NCBI GenBank assembly: GCA_040357565.1
Contig: JBDODJ010000011.1
DNA length: 64,000 nucleotides
Strand: one strand, 5' to 3'
From: Cercozoa sp. M6MM
Taxonomy: Eukaryota > Endomyxa: Ascetosporea
This document shows positions 1-12,552 of the stretch, piece by piece. How positions within the stretch are numbered: the stretch's first letter is position 1; each line of letters starts with the position of its first letter. The notes beneath the pieces are model-generated. The model did not search any database. It worked only from the letters and a program-made list of their open reading frames with translations, and was not told where the DNA came from. The position numbers and the translations under genes are program-made.

Positions 1-64
1 GCACTGTCCAACGAACATTCAATCGGAGTATAGTATAGTATCTAGGTCGCTAGACATGTGAATG

Positions 65-568
65 AACAGTAGCACCTGACACGAGATCACTCGCAACCTG
101 TTCGTGCAGCTCTCGCAGTGCGCGCATCATATCCTGACATCGCCGCACGATCAGTGTGGATTCTTCCTCCTCTGTCGGCTTTCGTCGGCTGCCTTCTTGT
201 AGTGCCTGTGTGTGGCATGCACCGACACAGCAATTTAGACGGTACGCAGATATCTGTCGTTTATTAGTATCTCCGTACCAAGATGCGTGTGTTCCACCGC
301 TGGTACAGCTTTCTTGCATGTCGACGAATTTCGAAAGGAATTTCATGCTCCGACAACGCGAGCTGTTGCTCATTCTCGTATGGAATAGCAGTCGTCCGCA
401 GTTTTTCGTTTCGCCATCGTTCGTAGGGACCTTGCAGCGCATTTTGCAAGAAAACTGCCAACACACTTTATTCCTAAACGCAGTGCCGGTGTTTGTTAAG
501 TTTGTCGATATTACATTCAGTTTGGCTGTCAAGTAACGTGTCAGTTGTGCGGCTTTGGAATGCAACAT
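65..568 (-). CDS. Unrecognised small protein, tentative two or more exons
   Basis: On the minus strand, two coding-looking exons can be joined. The upstream one (about 269-440) encodes a charged helical stretch containing EIRRHARKLYQRWNTR. It ends at a GTACGG donor. The next (about 90-190) begins after a CACACAG acceptor and encodes RRKPTEEEE and MMRALRELHEQ. The composition is that of a small basic/acidic helical protein. The start and the first exon are uncertain, and I do not recognise the family. It could instead be a fortuitous open stretch. Confidence 0.35.
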
Positions 569-1690
569 GGCGTCGAAGCGCTAGCTCCCATGCGGTTCGG
601 TCGCTGTCTGACATGCATGAAATGCAACAGTTTTGTTTGTACGCAGTTGAGCAAACTGAAACTAAACTGTGTTTACCAAAGTTGGACACACAAGACGTGG
701 CCTACAACAACAGCAAGCGTGCACAACAACAGTAGCATACTAGTTCCGTGCACAAAACAAAGCAAATTTAACAGTGAGTTTACCGAAAAGATGCGTGTGG
801 CATGGCCTTGCCTGTTGAGACCCAGTCAATGCAATAAAGTGACTGTCCCCGCGGACCAATGTCAGACAAGCTGTTTTACTACAATTGTACACCAGCAGGT
901 TGCAGTTGAGTAGCGATGAGGACTTGGTTGCTCATCGTGTCAACTTGTCTGCCAGTACTGCTGGCAAAAACGCTATTACGCCGGGTCTCATTGCTTAGCT
1001 TTGAAATGGCAGATTCGCCGCCGTTCAATGAAGAAGAGATACTGCGACGCGAATACTTTCACTTCAACTTCAGTGCGTGGTACCCGTTCTCGCTATTGCT
1101 CGGGTTGCCACAATTCCATCAAGACAATGCCCCCCCCCCCCGCCCCCAGGGAAGAAGTTTTGCGCTTGCGGGACGAAAGAGCAACAGCACCGAAACAATG
1201 CAACGGATGTGACGGTCACTCCTGTAACTGTTTGGTATTGTTCAGGGCGGCGTCACCCGCCGTCTCGTCGAAAAAACTAAGTTTACTTTATTATTGTGTC
1301 GCACAGATGTCGCATTCGACGTGCTGTTTCTTCCTCCTGCGGTCACACTGATTTTTAACGCAGGCGATGTGATAGACTTGCCAAACGACCGGTACTTATG
1401 GCGGGCTATAGACTGGAAGGTGTTGCGACTGGCAGTTAAAATGACGCTACTTTCTTTCCTTTGCGAAACACAAACAAGACTTCTCTCGCGCATAGGACAC
1501 GCCGACAGGAGAATCGCTCATTGTGTCAAACAGAGGCATCATTGGTCTCACTTACAACCCACACTCTGAACATATCATCAGGGTATATTTGTAACATGTT
1601 AGAGTATTTCGTTGGAGTTGCGTTTGATGTTGTTTTAGTTGGAACCTGCGTTTGATATAAGCAGACCTGAACTCGTCATGGTTACGGTAC
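569..1690. other. No recognisable gene
   Basis: About 1.1 kb with short overlapping open frames on both strands, none with family motifs or a convincing exon chain. It contains a C-homopolymer run at about 1132-1141 in an otherwise mixed-composition stretch. Intergenic sequence or an unrecognised gene are both possible. Confidence 0.4.
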
Positions 1691-1706
1691 CTAATCTGTA
1701 GTAGTC

Positions 1707-2505
<799 letters not shown>

Positions 2506-5085
2506 TTATAGGTAGCCAAGGGCGCTGGCAGCGGCCTCTTCGTCAAGAATCACGGGCACCGTGGACTTACAGTTGTTCTGAACGTAAAACACGGTGACAT
2601 CTGATACGATAATTTTCAAAGCAACACACACAGTTGCTTGTACCTGCAAGGTGTATTTAGTCACCAGTGCCCACTGCATCTCCAACTGTCGGCGACGCTC
2701 AGCAGTAAAATCGGCAAAGAGTTCACTGTTGTTCAAGTATAAGATACAAAACGGGCATTTAGACTGTTACTGTTTGCGGTACCTGCACAAGAATTCGGGC
2801 AGAATGTCCGCACTCAGCAAATCGTAACACGTGCGCTGCACTTCAAAGAACGACTCCAGGCAACAATCGGACACCTACAGAGATGTACAAGTAGTGCACA
2901 CTTGCATAATATACTGGCATGATTGATGACAGATCGGCATATCGGTACCTCCAAGTCGGAAACAACATTGATCAGTCGCTGCGCTTCGACCGCATCGCCT
3001 CTCGGCGACGTTGTCTACGCAACAACAGGCATGTGTTTCTAAAATCCATGTGCATAGACTGACCGAATGTAGAATACCTGAGAGACGGTGCGCCATCCAG
3101 GTACGGTGGACATCAGTTGCTCCACCAGATGCGACGGCAAGTTCAGCTGGTTCGGTGCTCCCTTCCACAAGAACTCGCGGGCCAGTGCTAGTGCCTGACG
3201 AGTCGTCAAGCTGCGCAAAGCATAACAGTGACTCTTTCGGAATGAAAGTTGAAAGCTGCAGCTTAGTGCGAAAATACCCGTTGGCCTTCGGGTGCAAGCT
3301 CGCGAATGCATTCAAGAATAGCACGTTCTCTTCTGTCGAATTCATACGATACCAGCCGACGAGGCAAAGTCAGAACACAACGTAAAAGCACACATACCAG
3401 AGTAACGTTCGCGCGCAAAGTCACTGTTTGACAGAAATACAAGAGTTAGACCAGATTCTAAAAGCCGAGAAGCGCATATACCAGAAGAGTTCATGCGCTT
3501 CAGTGTCGGCGAGCACACGCTCCAGCGACCTGCAGCGATTCAATTTTGCCACAACTGGAGATATTTCTCACAGTGTGCGTGTGCGTACCAGGATGATGCG
3601 TTCCAAAGGAGGCGCTCTGATCGTCGCTTGTGCGAATCGAGCAGAAGAATGAGAGCAGTCGTGGCCACGACCGCTGTAGTGACACAACAAGTATTACTTA
3701 TTCAGCACGCAACAGAAGTGATCGAGTACCGACAATGAGAAGGACAGCAGAGGCAACGATCATGGCTGCTTCACGTCGAGCCTTGTCATTATTCACTTCG
3801 AGAGCCGCAAACGCGCTCGTCTCGAGCAGGTCCAACAGCTACCGAACAAACCGTAAATTTAGCACAAGCTATCCCAAATGAAGATAAGGTACGCCAAAGA
3901 ACTCTTGAACGCGCTCATTCCACTCGGCACTTTCCAGGTAATCTATAATTAACACATCGATCCACCAAGGCTGACAAGAGGTTAACAAACTTGTACCATC
4001 ACACTCATTGAGCGTTTTATCGGAATCCTGAGCGATAAAGCAGAAAACCCAACTCTCGACTGAAGACACGACTGTAACAATAACTGAAGAACGATGTACC
4101 GATCTAATGCCACGACGAGCGTCAATGTATACTGCATCCCACGCATCGCCTTCACAAGTGCATGCGTACCAAACCAAACACTTTGAGTGCACTGGATTGC
4201 AAGCACGAACCAATGGTGCGCAAATCCTTCGTAATGCCACGCAAGCTCGTGTCAAACGCGGCTGCCCACAAGTTGTGCACATTCCCTCGTGAGTGGCAAT
4301 AGTCAACGACAAAAAGGTACCAGCGAGCGCAGGGAAGACAGAGAATGCCATTTCGTCGTTCTTCTCCCAGATGGACAGCATGATGTCACCTTTTTGCGCG
4401 AAGGCAACTACACAACAACCATACTTTATCATGAGCCCCTCCCTGATTTCCTTTAAATCAGGAGACAAGCGTACTGTCGGCACTCCGAACGAACACTGTG
4501 GGCGATTCCGGGTGAAGGGCCCAAGAATACTCCGAAATGTCGTGTCGACCTTTCATGAAGAGTTCCATCGCGTTAAAAGCATCGCGAGAGATGCCGTTGA
4601 TGGCCTGCAGGAGATCACAGAGTGAAGAAGAGGATAGGATGAGAAACAGCAACGCACCGAAGCAGTATCCAAGAGGGTGTCATCACGGAAACTACGCAAG
4701 CGATGGTAATTTGCGTAGGAGTTTGCATGAAAGATGAGCGCAGTACTAAACAGAACGAAGTCGCAGTCCATCGATCATCAGCGTGTTCAGCAGCAGTCCC
4801 ACAAAGCTTCCGAACATCTAAACACATGTGCACACAGTCCCGCGATATCAACAAGCGACAGAGAGTTGACACTGGCCAGTGCGTACCAGAAGCGCGACAA
4901 AGTAGGTCAGCTGCTTGCCCCGGCGCTGCGTGAACTCCTGCGTGAAGAAGGATAGCTCAGTGAAGGCAATTTACAACGGAGAAAAATCGTACGTGCAAAC
5001 TGTCGATGTGCGAGTCGGCTTCTTCGCACTGATCTTTCTCAGTATCAGCACCAACATCGCTGCCGATCAAAATAAATACAACCGT
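2506..5085 (-). CDS. RGS-domain protein with membrane segments upstream
   Basis: Several minus-strand exons join into a regulator of G-protein signalling domain, which accelerates GTP hydrolysis on G-alpha. One exon reads ALALAREFLWKGAPNQLNLPS, matching the RGS pattern of a short loop followed by an I/L-N-L stretch. It is followed by GDAVEAQRLINVVSDLE and by FFEVQRTCYDLLSADILPEF, which fits the FDEAQ..V..LM..D.FPRFL signature. It continues with SELFADFTAERRRQLEMQWA and ends in a TAA at 2506. Upstream exons hold hydrophobic stretches (KQLTYFVALLMFGSFVGLLL, VLFSTALIFHANSYANYHRL, AAMIVASAVLLIV, TTALILLL), so the RGS domain is probably at the cytoplasmic C-terminus of a multi-pass protein, as in plant RGS1. 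The intron upstream carries the large CA repeat. The exons between 5.5 and 8.1 kb on the same strand may be the N-terminal part of the same gene. Confidence 0.65.
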
Positions 5086-5118
5086 TCAGTTGAAAACAAA
5101 CAAAACAAGTGCAAGCAC

Positions 5119-5231
5119 ACGCACACGCACACACACACACACACACACACAGACACACACACAGACACACACACACAGACACACAGACACACACAGACAC
5201 AGACACAGACACAGACACAGACACAGACACA

Positions 5232-5275
<44 letters not shown>

Positions 5276-5285
5276 NNNNNNNNNN

Positions 5286-5341
<56 letters not shown>
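5119..5341. repeat. CA/GACA microsatellite in an intron, with a 10-N gap
   Basis: AC repeats interrupted by regular AGACAC units (about 5148-5235), then pure AC on both sides of 10 N at 5276-5285. It lies in the intron just upstream of the first RGS-protein exon I could place. Confidence 0.95.
5276..5285. other. Small assembly gap (10 N)
   Basis: Ten N inside the AC repeat. The true repeat length is probably collapsed. Confidence 0.97.
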
Positions 5342-5345
<4 letters not shown>

Positions 5346-5489
5346 CTTGGTACCAACTGATTTCGGAAATATCGGAACTTGCGCTTGTCTGTGTCTACAT
5401 ATCATCAGAACAAACACATATAAATATAATTCGTAAGTTTCCTGATGAATCGAGCAAACTGAAGCTACAGCAGAACTCTGAGACGCCGA

Positions 5490-5717
5490 GTTTCGGCGTT
5501 CCTACTCGCAGCGTAATACCAGCAAGTTTTACCGCAAGAGCGTAGCAGCACGTACCGCGACAGGAGGCGCATCGGCCCCAGTCTCCTCGACCGGAATGCT
5601 CTCTTGTGCAAAGACACGTCGCAGAAAGCTTTGCGACTTGTCAAGCGAGGCATCAACCGTGCCCTGTGGCACGAAGGAAGGGCAGGATGAGAAAGACAAA
5701 GACGAAGACGAAGACAA

Positions 5718-5789
<72 letters not shown>

Positions 5790-5802
5790 GGAGAGGGAGA
5801 GG

Positions 5803-5835
<33 letters not shown>

Positions 5836-8094
5836 GGAGAGAGAAAGAGATGAGGATGAAAGAGAAGAATAATGTACACGCAGGAAACGCGTGCGACGGT
5901 ACACGAAAGGCAACACCGCCGCAGCTAGCGACACCAGCACCTACCACCATTGTGTATTGGGAACCACCAACATTGGGTGAACGGCCTAGCTACAGTGCAT
6001 GTGACGGACAGTGCGAACAACGTGTCCAACAACGACATGGTGCGATCCACCTGTCACAACAGGGAGCGTCAATGAACAACACATACACACACACACACAC
6101 ATACACACACACACACACATGAAAGCGTAAGTGATAGAAAATGTACGGCTTCGCGATTCTTGCGCTGAAAGCTGTCGCGCAACTTGAGTTCGTACGCCGT
6201 TGTCTCCTTAAACTGTAGTCACCACGAGTACATTCGTTCCTTTTCACTTCTGCCTTAGGAAAATAGTTATTTAAGTACCTCAAAGTCGAACAGCAAGGTG
6301 TCGGCACCGACCGAGTGCAGCTCCAACTGCGGCGCTGCGCTGACCATCGCAGTGTGCGCGACCACCTTGCGACCGACAAGCGACATCATCTTGTGCTCCA
6401 TTGCACTCGCCAAGGTGCCACTACCACGCAGAGAATGATAAGTATACAAAAGGACGATAAGAGCAATGAAGAGGTGTTTTACAACTGGAAGTAGTCGTAT
6501 TCTTCGATCTCGTCGGACATGGTGCTGTCATAGTGTGTACTCGTGATAAAGAGAGCTAACCAAAGAAGGCGACTGAAAGCAAGTACCGGATTTCGCGATC
6601 AGCTTGCTCGAAACTATGCAAGGCGTCGCTGTGAAAGGCGAGGGTGGTGTCCAGGACCAGCGGGTCAGTAGTGTTTGTCGTGTCGACGGCACCCTGTACC
6701 AGTCGTCCCACAGTAGTTACAAGCTTTGCCACATCACAGAAGTCAGTTACGTACCGACTGATCTATGGTAGGCACGAAGTCCCGCAGCATCATTGGCGTC
6801 AGCATGAACGACAGCATCGCGAATTTCTGATCGGCACGCGCCGTCACAGCAGCCTGCGCACACGGGTTGATTAAAATCGCCGCTAGAGTGATCACTAATA
6901 TGACCACTGAGAATAAAAAGATCACCTTCAGGTGGTTCTGAAACTTGTTGCTTGTCTCAAAGTCGTCGCCCACGGCTTCGCGTGCTTGCGAGGCCAGCAG
7001 CGCCGTCACCAACAATAGTGACACCAGCAACATGGCTACACGTGGCAGGAATAGGGTAATGCTGATGAAGTATTTTTATAAGGTGAGTACAAAATAGGAG
7101 TAAAAGCAAGGTACCGCCTGTCCCCGCGAGCCAGCGCAGACGCTGCTTGAACGCAGAGAACCTAAATATACTCAGTGTGATGTGACACGTATTGACATTG
7201 ACAAGCTTGTTGATACAGGACATCGGCTTGCTCCAGCAGCGTAAACACTTCGTTCACCTAAACTTAGACAGTGTTTCATTTTTTCTGATACACCCTTTCT
7301 CACAAATACCTTGCGTGCAGACTCATCCGTCTACAAGCACACATCAGATACCAATGACGCAATTTGACCCCCCCCCCTTCCCGAAAAAGGTAGCAATGTC
7401 TACCTGAGTCTGCTCGGTACAAGTGTCCTCGTTTTCAGCCGTATTGGGAGTCTGGATCTTCTCCACTACCCAAAAAACAAAACGAAGAATGGAATCAAAC
7501 GGAAGAGTCAAAAAGAGGTTTACACTCGATGCAGACGGAGTCATCCAGAGCAGGGCTCGCGTCCGAGCAGAGAAGAGAGATTTCATTCGCCACCTGTGCA
7601 CACGCACTCGTACTTGCAGGCTTGACGATAGAAGGCAAAGAAATAAGGTGGTTAGACATACCGATGTGATCGAACGATGAGCGGTAATCTCAATCTTACT
7701 AAGCTGAAGTCCCTTGGCTGCTCAAAAAAAAAAAAAAAAAACTCAAATCGAGTTTTCAGATTGTCCCTTTGAATCCCTTCAATTTTCCTAATGTACCTAC
7801 AGAGCTCTGCACGGCACTCTGCATCGCACGCAATCGCTGACCTGAGAGAATACATGCCGTATACGACGGCACTAAGACAAAACCCAAAGCGAACTAGAGT
7901 GGAACTACCACGCGGAGTGATTAGAGGCTGCAAAGCTGTCGGCAGCTCCTTTGACAGATTGCTGCGCACAAACTCAATCTTAAGGATCTTTTGGTCACGG
8001 GAGGCAAGGAGTACAGGGACAGCGCTTTGCCGACAAGCGCCTCTTTGCCTTGCGGAGACTTGACCTGCACGTCGATTGCGTGCGAGGCCTCCAT
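5490..8094 (-). CDS. Membrane protein with two or more TM segments, family not recognised
   Basis: Minus-strand exons chain in frame from ATG at 8094 (MEASHAIDVQVKSPQGKEAL). They pass through a helical cytosolic part (LKIEFVRSNLSKELP, RLRAMQSAVQSS, KIEITAHRSITS, FTLLEQADVLYQQA, SAFKQRLRWLAG) into a first TM segment, GAMLLVSLLLVTALLASQA, whose two halves join exactly across an intron at 7132-7028. A helical region follows (AVTARADQKFAMLSFML, LVLDTTLAFHSDALHSFEQA, ASAMEHKMMSLVGRKVVAHT), then a second TM segment, VLVSLAAAVLPFVYRR, near 5920. A polar tail follows (LDKSQSFLRRVFAQESIPVE). This resembles a receptor with a helical sensor region between two membrane segments. It may continue into the RGS exons at 2.5-5.1 kb, which would make it a receptor-RGS protein. 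That join is inference. Confidence 0.5.
5701..5850. repeat. (GA)n microsatellite
   Basis: Pure and slightly imperfect GA repeats (CT on the minus, sense strand), forming the pyrimidine-rich body of an intron between the second TM exon and the next exon of the minus-strand membrane protein. Confidence 0.95.
6082..6120. repeat. Short (AC)n run
   Basis: Short CA-rich run interrupted by ATAC, in an intron of the minus-strand membrane-protein gene. Confidence 0.8.
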
Positions 8095-8743
8095 TTTCGG
8101 GTTCAAAAATACTCGGAGTTTGCAACTTGGTTTTTATAAGCCGCAGGTTCACTGTTAAATACAACACAGGGCCCAGTTGATGCTGCCGAAAGTGTGCAAA
8201 AGACTTTGAATATGCAACACGACGCAAACTGCAAAAAGGCGTTCTTACCGTTTAAGACTTGCAAACCGTCGACACAAGGTGATTTCAGGAGTGCAAACTG
8301 TCGAACTGTCTCGATATCAGCGACTGGAGGAATTCTGCAAACTGCTATCAAGCGATAATCCAACCACTCCATCGAAAATCAACGAAGATTCACTCACAGA
8401 TTCGCTTCACTGGATCGTGTCACTTTTAGCAGCTTTTACGCACCGCTAAGACCTTCAGCGTGAATCAAAGGTTGAAAAACTCAGCAAAAAGACCTCAGTA
8501 CTGCACTGCCTCAACGAAAATCCCCGGGGTGGTACCATTTGCAGAGGCTATAGATAAGACGATGCAAAACAAACAAATCTTGAAGCAGAGGCAATTTACC
8601 AGGACGACAGTACGTGTTCGCGCTCCGGCAGCATCAGTTGAGCTCGGCGCGCAATAAAAGAGAGGTTGGTTTCCGAAAAAATGAAAGAGTACGCGCGGAA
8701 AGGTAAGCTATTAGTTAGAGTTTTAAAAGTGATCAGACGCGTG
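8095..8743. other. Divergent intergenic region
   Basis: Separates the minus-strand membrane-protein start (8094) from the plus-strand MPV17 start (8744). It presumably holds both promoters. I see no convincing exon, and no promoter motif that I would name. Confidence 0.4.
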
Positions 8744-9967
8744 ATGGCTAGTCTGTTGCAACGCTACGCGGATCTGTTGCGAAAGCGGCCCCTGTCTGTA
8801 GATTTGCTTGTACTTTTTATTGGACGAGATATCAGTCTTCCTGCTTAATGCTGAGAAAGTGACGGTCGAGGTGTGTGTGTTTACGGTTGTGTTAATTGTA
8901 TTCAGACCAAGATCGTCACGTCTGCGTTGTTGTAAACTTTGGGATGTGCATGTGTGTCTTGCCGAAAAAACACAGTGTATTTGATCCAATCGAGCAGGAT
9001 GGCCGGCGGTGATCTTATTCAACAGGTGCTTGGGTCCTTCTTCACTCGCTTGATACAAGAGTATTGTTTGTTTCTTGCAGGTGCTCGAGAAGAAACGTCG
9101 CAATGAGAAACTGTCGAACTTCGACAAGAAGCGCGTGCTGCGCATGGCGGCGTACTGACTCGCTTTGTTTCTTTCTCTCCGAAAAGCGTCGTTTTCATGT
9201 GTTTGTATGTGAGTGTGTGAGTGTACGTGTGTGTGTGTGTGAGTGTATGTGTGTGTGAGTGTATGTGTATGTATGCGTGTTCAGGTACGGCATCTTCCTG
9301 GGCGCAGTGTTGCACCAGTGGTACACTGTCGAGCAGACTGACTCTTCGTCTTGTCTCTGAGAGTTATAAACATATGCACACTGCAGGTACGGCAGTTTGG
9401 GTCGACTAGGCACCTCAATGACTCCGTTCAAGGGGTATCGAACCTTACTATCTCCTTTGCCTTCGTGCTGCACTCCCTTGTTCTCAGCGCACTGATGCGA
9501 ATGGCGATCGACCAGTCCGTCGCCGCACCGGCACTCACTGTGGCCTTCTTCACCGGTACACCTGTCTCTGGCTTCTCGGTACGCCTGATGTGCTAAACTT
9601 GGACTGGTTTTGTCGGGTACGCAGGCATGGGTCACCTGGAGGGTAAGCGGTCGCCGGAGATTTTCAGTGACCTGCGCAACAAGTTCTGGCCCACGCTGCA
9701 GGTAGTTTTGCATCCGGTGTGACCCTCTTTTGAAACTTGGATGGCCCCGCGTAGGTCAATTATGCCGTGTGGCCAGCTGCAATGTTGCTTAATTTCGCCG
9801 TGATTCCGCCACACCTCCGCGTGTTGTTCTCCAACTTTGGTACGTAACAACGTTAGTGTCATTGTGCTCTCTCTTTCTCTCTCTTGTGTATTATGCGATG
9901 CATATGACTGCCTGCAGTCGGCCTCTTCTACAACACCTTCTTATCGGCCATGCAGCACGATGATTAA
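8744..9967 (+). CDS. MPV17/PMP22-family membrane protein
   Basis: Ten exons splice cleanly into about 178 residues: 8744-8797, 8906-8931, 8998-9025, 9081-9151, 9285-9320, 9387-9434, 9488-9555, 9625-9701, 9755-9839 and 9918-9967. All junctions are GT-AG and phases agree. The family signature is complete in order: RYADLLRKRPLSTKIVTSAL, MAGGDLIQQ, the KRVLRMAAYGIFLGAVLHQW motif (family G..GP..H.WY), MRMAIDQSVAAPA (DQ..~aP), VNYAVWPAAMLLNFAVIP (W..WP..q..NF..vP) and a C-terminal LFYNTFLSAM. MPV17/PMP22 proteins are four-helix inner mitochondrial or peroxisomal membrane proteins, thought to act as channels that help metabolite balance and mtDNA maintenance. Which organelle applies here cannot be told. 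Exons 2 and 3 are only 26 and 28 nt. Confidence 0.93.
9203..9275. repeat. TG-rich intronic repeat
   Basis: GTGTGT/GAGTGTATGT repeats in the fourth MPV17 intron, with a strong poly-purine/pyrimidine bias. Confidence 0.75.
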
Positions 9968-10526
9968 CCTAACTGAACGGATGCTGGTGCTCGGTTCGGT
10001 TCTTAGCGAAGCGTACGTCCGTCATAGTGTTTTTCAAGTTGCTTCGCGTTGGGTTGGCTTGCGACCCCACGAAGACGTCGACTAGCATCTGTAGCGTACG
10101 TACAGTAGGTAGCAGTCGAGTACGGGTACGCGACGGTAAACTGTCGGCCAGTTATCTGATTCACGCTCGCTTTCAATACCACGAACCAGTCAGTGATCGG
10201 GCGCATAATTTGCGAATTCAGTTTTAGCTTCCCTGCAGCTGTACCGCATCGGTACTCTAGCTATAGTACTATAGCCGAGCGTAGAGTAAGTAACAGTAAA
10301 TTTAGATTCGCACTCGCGAAGTTGCATTCCACACCCACGCCACTTATCGGCTCCAGATCGACTTTTTCGTTGCGTTGGCGATAGATAAAGCCGAAGCTGC
10401 AACAAAGCTTCAACGCAGTCGTGACGACATACAATCTATACTGGGCACGTTCTTCCAGGGGGCTGATACTGTTTTTGTTGATGTTGCTTGACCACCACTC
10501 CGTTCAAATTAGCAGGTTCAAATCCG
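9968..10526. other. Intergenic stretch
   Basis: From the MPV17 stop to the next candidate start. It holds several inverted AGCTA/TAGCT-like stretches near 10255-10275 but no recognised gene. Confidence 0.35.
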
Positions 10527-11193
10527 ATGCATCTCGCCTCGTTTCTCATGTTGGCGGCATGCGTTTCGGCCTGCTCTCAGAGCCATTCCGACCAATCTAA
10601 GTACGATTTTTTGAGTCACAGCTTACAATAAAATAAGAGGTGTTGGAACTTCGATCACTTCTATCTTGTGCCAGACTTCCGCTCGTTGCACACAAAGCCA
10701 CTGACGCAGTCCCGGCTATGCCTCCAAAATCAACACCAAAGCGCTTGTCGCCTTCCCGACTAGTTTTTGTGAGTGTTTACCCTGTCCTTTTCATTGCCCG
10801 TTGTATTTGTTCGTCATGATGGAGTATATTTATACGTAGACGAATATGAAGGAACTACAGGCTTCGGAAGCGTTTGCCTTCGGCGGAACAGTTGCCAGCA
10901 GCCTCGAAAACGAAGGGGATGGGCTCGAGCCGGAAGCACTACTTCCCTTACGTCGACAACCGGTAAATCCATTTTCTAGTTGGCAGCTTTTACGATCGGT
11001 ATTATTCATGAACGCGGTAAACTGTACTCTTCCCATTTCAGTTATATTGTGCTGTGTGCATCATTTATTCAAGGGCTTCATCGTAAGACGCTTGAGCCGG
11101 TCCCAACCATTGAAGCCGAAAAGCAAACAACTGCTCGTGAATGCGCCTTTGCTCGATACTGACGCGGACGACTCGGACAGCGACTTTTCCTAA
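10527..11193 (+). CDS. Small unrecognised protein, exon structure uncertain
   Basis: Two candidate starts exist. ATG at 10527 gives a signal-peptide-like MHLASFLMLAACVSACS, ending at a GTACGA donor. ATG at 10719 gives MPPKSTPKRLSPSRL. The main downstream exon (about 10860-10973) is open in more than one frame, one of them giving basic residues followed by RKHYFPYVDN. The last exon (from about 11041) can end either at 11162 (QTTARECAFARY) or at 11193 with an acidic Ser/Asp tail, DADDSDSDFS. I cannot choose the frame with confidence, and no family is recognised. Confidence 0.35.
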
Positions 11194-11589
11194 GCTAACG
11201 TAAGTGAGCGATTGGTTGTTGACTCGGATACTATAAGTCAAATACTACTGTTTGTCGGCACCGTATACTCATCCTCGGGTATAGGTCAAGCCGAATTCAA
11301 AGTACCGTCGGGTAAGTAATTGTAAACTGAAAAATAACTGGCGTGAACTGAAAGCAATTTCGTTTGCGCTGATAAAGTTGGGCGGAAACTCCTAAACGTC
11401 CGAAGCTCGACTTCACCAGTCACGTGCACGCGCACGCGCATGCACACCTAGGGAGCGAAGGCGAGCGACCTCGCCTGTATCGATAATGTTAGTTTGTGAC
11501 TGGATTCAACGCGAGACGCGTCGACATCGCGTCTCCTCCGTTTCGTTTAGCTAGTACCACTTGGAGTGGACTTACTTCCACAATCACAC

Positions 11590-11806
11590 CGACGACCGGC
11601 AGGGAATCACGCATCGCACCAGAGTCCATGGCAATGAGGGTTAAACAGCTAGATATTGGACATGCGCAACGAGGACTGACGCTGCTCGGAAATCCAGGGG
11701 CTACCTTCCGGACAGCAGCGTTTCTACATAAATGTGACTACGCTAGACACCGCACTGGCTCCGCGCGGATCGTTCCCACACAGCTGAATCCTAGCATCTA
11801 ATAATG
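11590..11806 (+). repeat. Dispersed repeat, copy A
   Basis: Shares several blocks in the same order and orientation with 56320-56594: AGAGTCCA..GCAA.GAGGGT, AAACAGCTAGATAT, CTTCCGGAC, GGCTCCGCGCGGATC and CTAGCATCTAAT. The two copies are clearly related but diverged, so this looks like an old interspersed element, possibly non-autonomous, rather than a recent duplication. No coding capacity is evident. Confidence 0.7.
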
Positions 11807-12309
11807 CATATTCAAGTCGCTAAGCTTAGAACTCCGGCCCGCGCGACATGTACAGCTCAGTTCCGTTCGGGCACTAGTTAGACTTCATCGTCGGTTTCTT
11901 AGAAGACTGAACGAACCAAACGAAAGTAACGGAAGAATTCTTCTGTACGCGAGCAGCGGTTGCATCAATAGCGACGACGCGGCGACGGCACCGGCTTAAC
12001 CGTGTATTCCGTCACAGAACCCTACACTGGCATTACACACAAAACACGAGTGTGCTCAGGAAGAAAACGAAAGCACCATTTTCGGCGTCGTGTTCGGCGT
12101 TCGTTTCCTGCTGCGCTCAGACACAAAGCGTTGTGAGTCCAGCTCTATTTCGGGCGAGAAAGTTACATGTCATGCGAGGGTCGACGCCAGTTCGTGCTGG
12201 CACTGCTGTTGCGACGCTCCTTGCTAAGACAACACAGAGAAGCCGTGAGATTGACAGCACAGTCCACAACGAAGGTGCCAGTACGGTGAACTTGACTGCA
12301 GCTGCTGGA
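11807..12309. other. Unassigned stretch
   Basis: Short open frames on both strands and no recognised motif. It may hold upstream exons of the plus-strand exon at 12310-12522. Confidence 0.3.
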
Positions 12310-12522
12310 GTCGTCGTTCGTACTTGACCTGCATGATGGCATGTACCGCATCCGGCAGCGTGAGTCGCTCGCATTGCGCCTGCCCATTCATGTCCGCCAA
12401 GTTTTTTTAGCCTCCTTGGCTGAGCTCAGCGAATTTACGGCAAACTTCGGCTTCAAGAAGGTCACGAGAGCGACGCGCGGTTCGAGGATTTCTACCTTTC
12501 TGCGCAAAAAGGAAGAGTAACA
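12310..12522 (+). CDS. Last exon of an unrecognised small protein
   Basis: After a CTGCAG acceptor the plus strand is open to TAA at 12520-12522. It encodes VLDLHDGMYRIRQRESLALR, then VRQVFLASLAELSEFTANFG and a basic end (RKKEE). The even hydrophobic/charged pattern suggests real coding sequence. Upstream exons were not resolved, and the family is not recognised. Confidence 0.4.
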
Positions 12523-12552
12523 GAAGGCAACAAGAAAGCAAAGGGAACAAGT

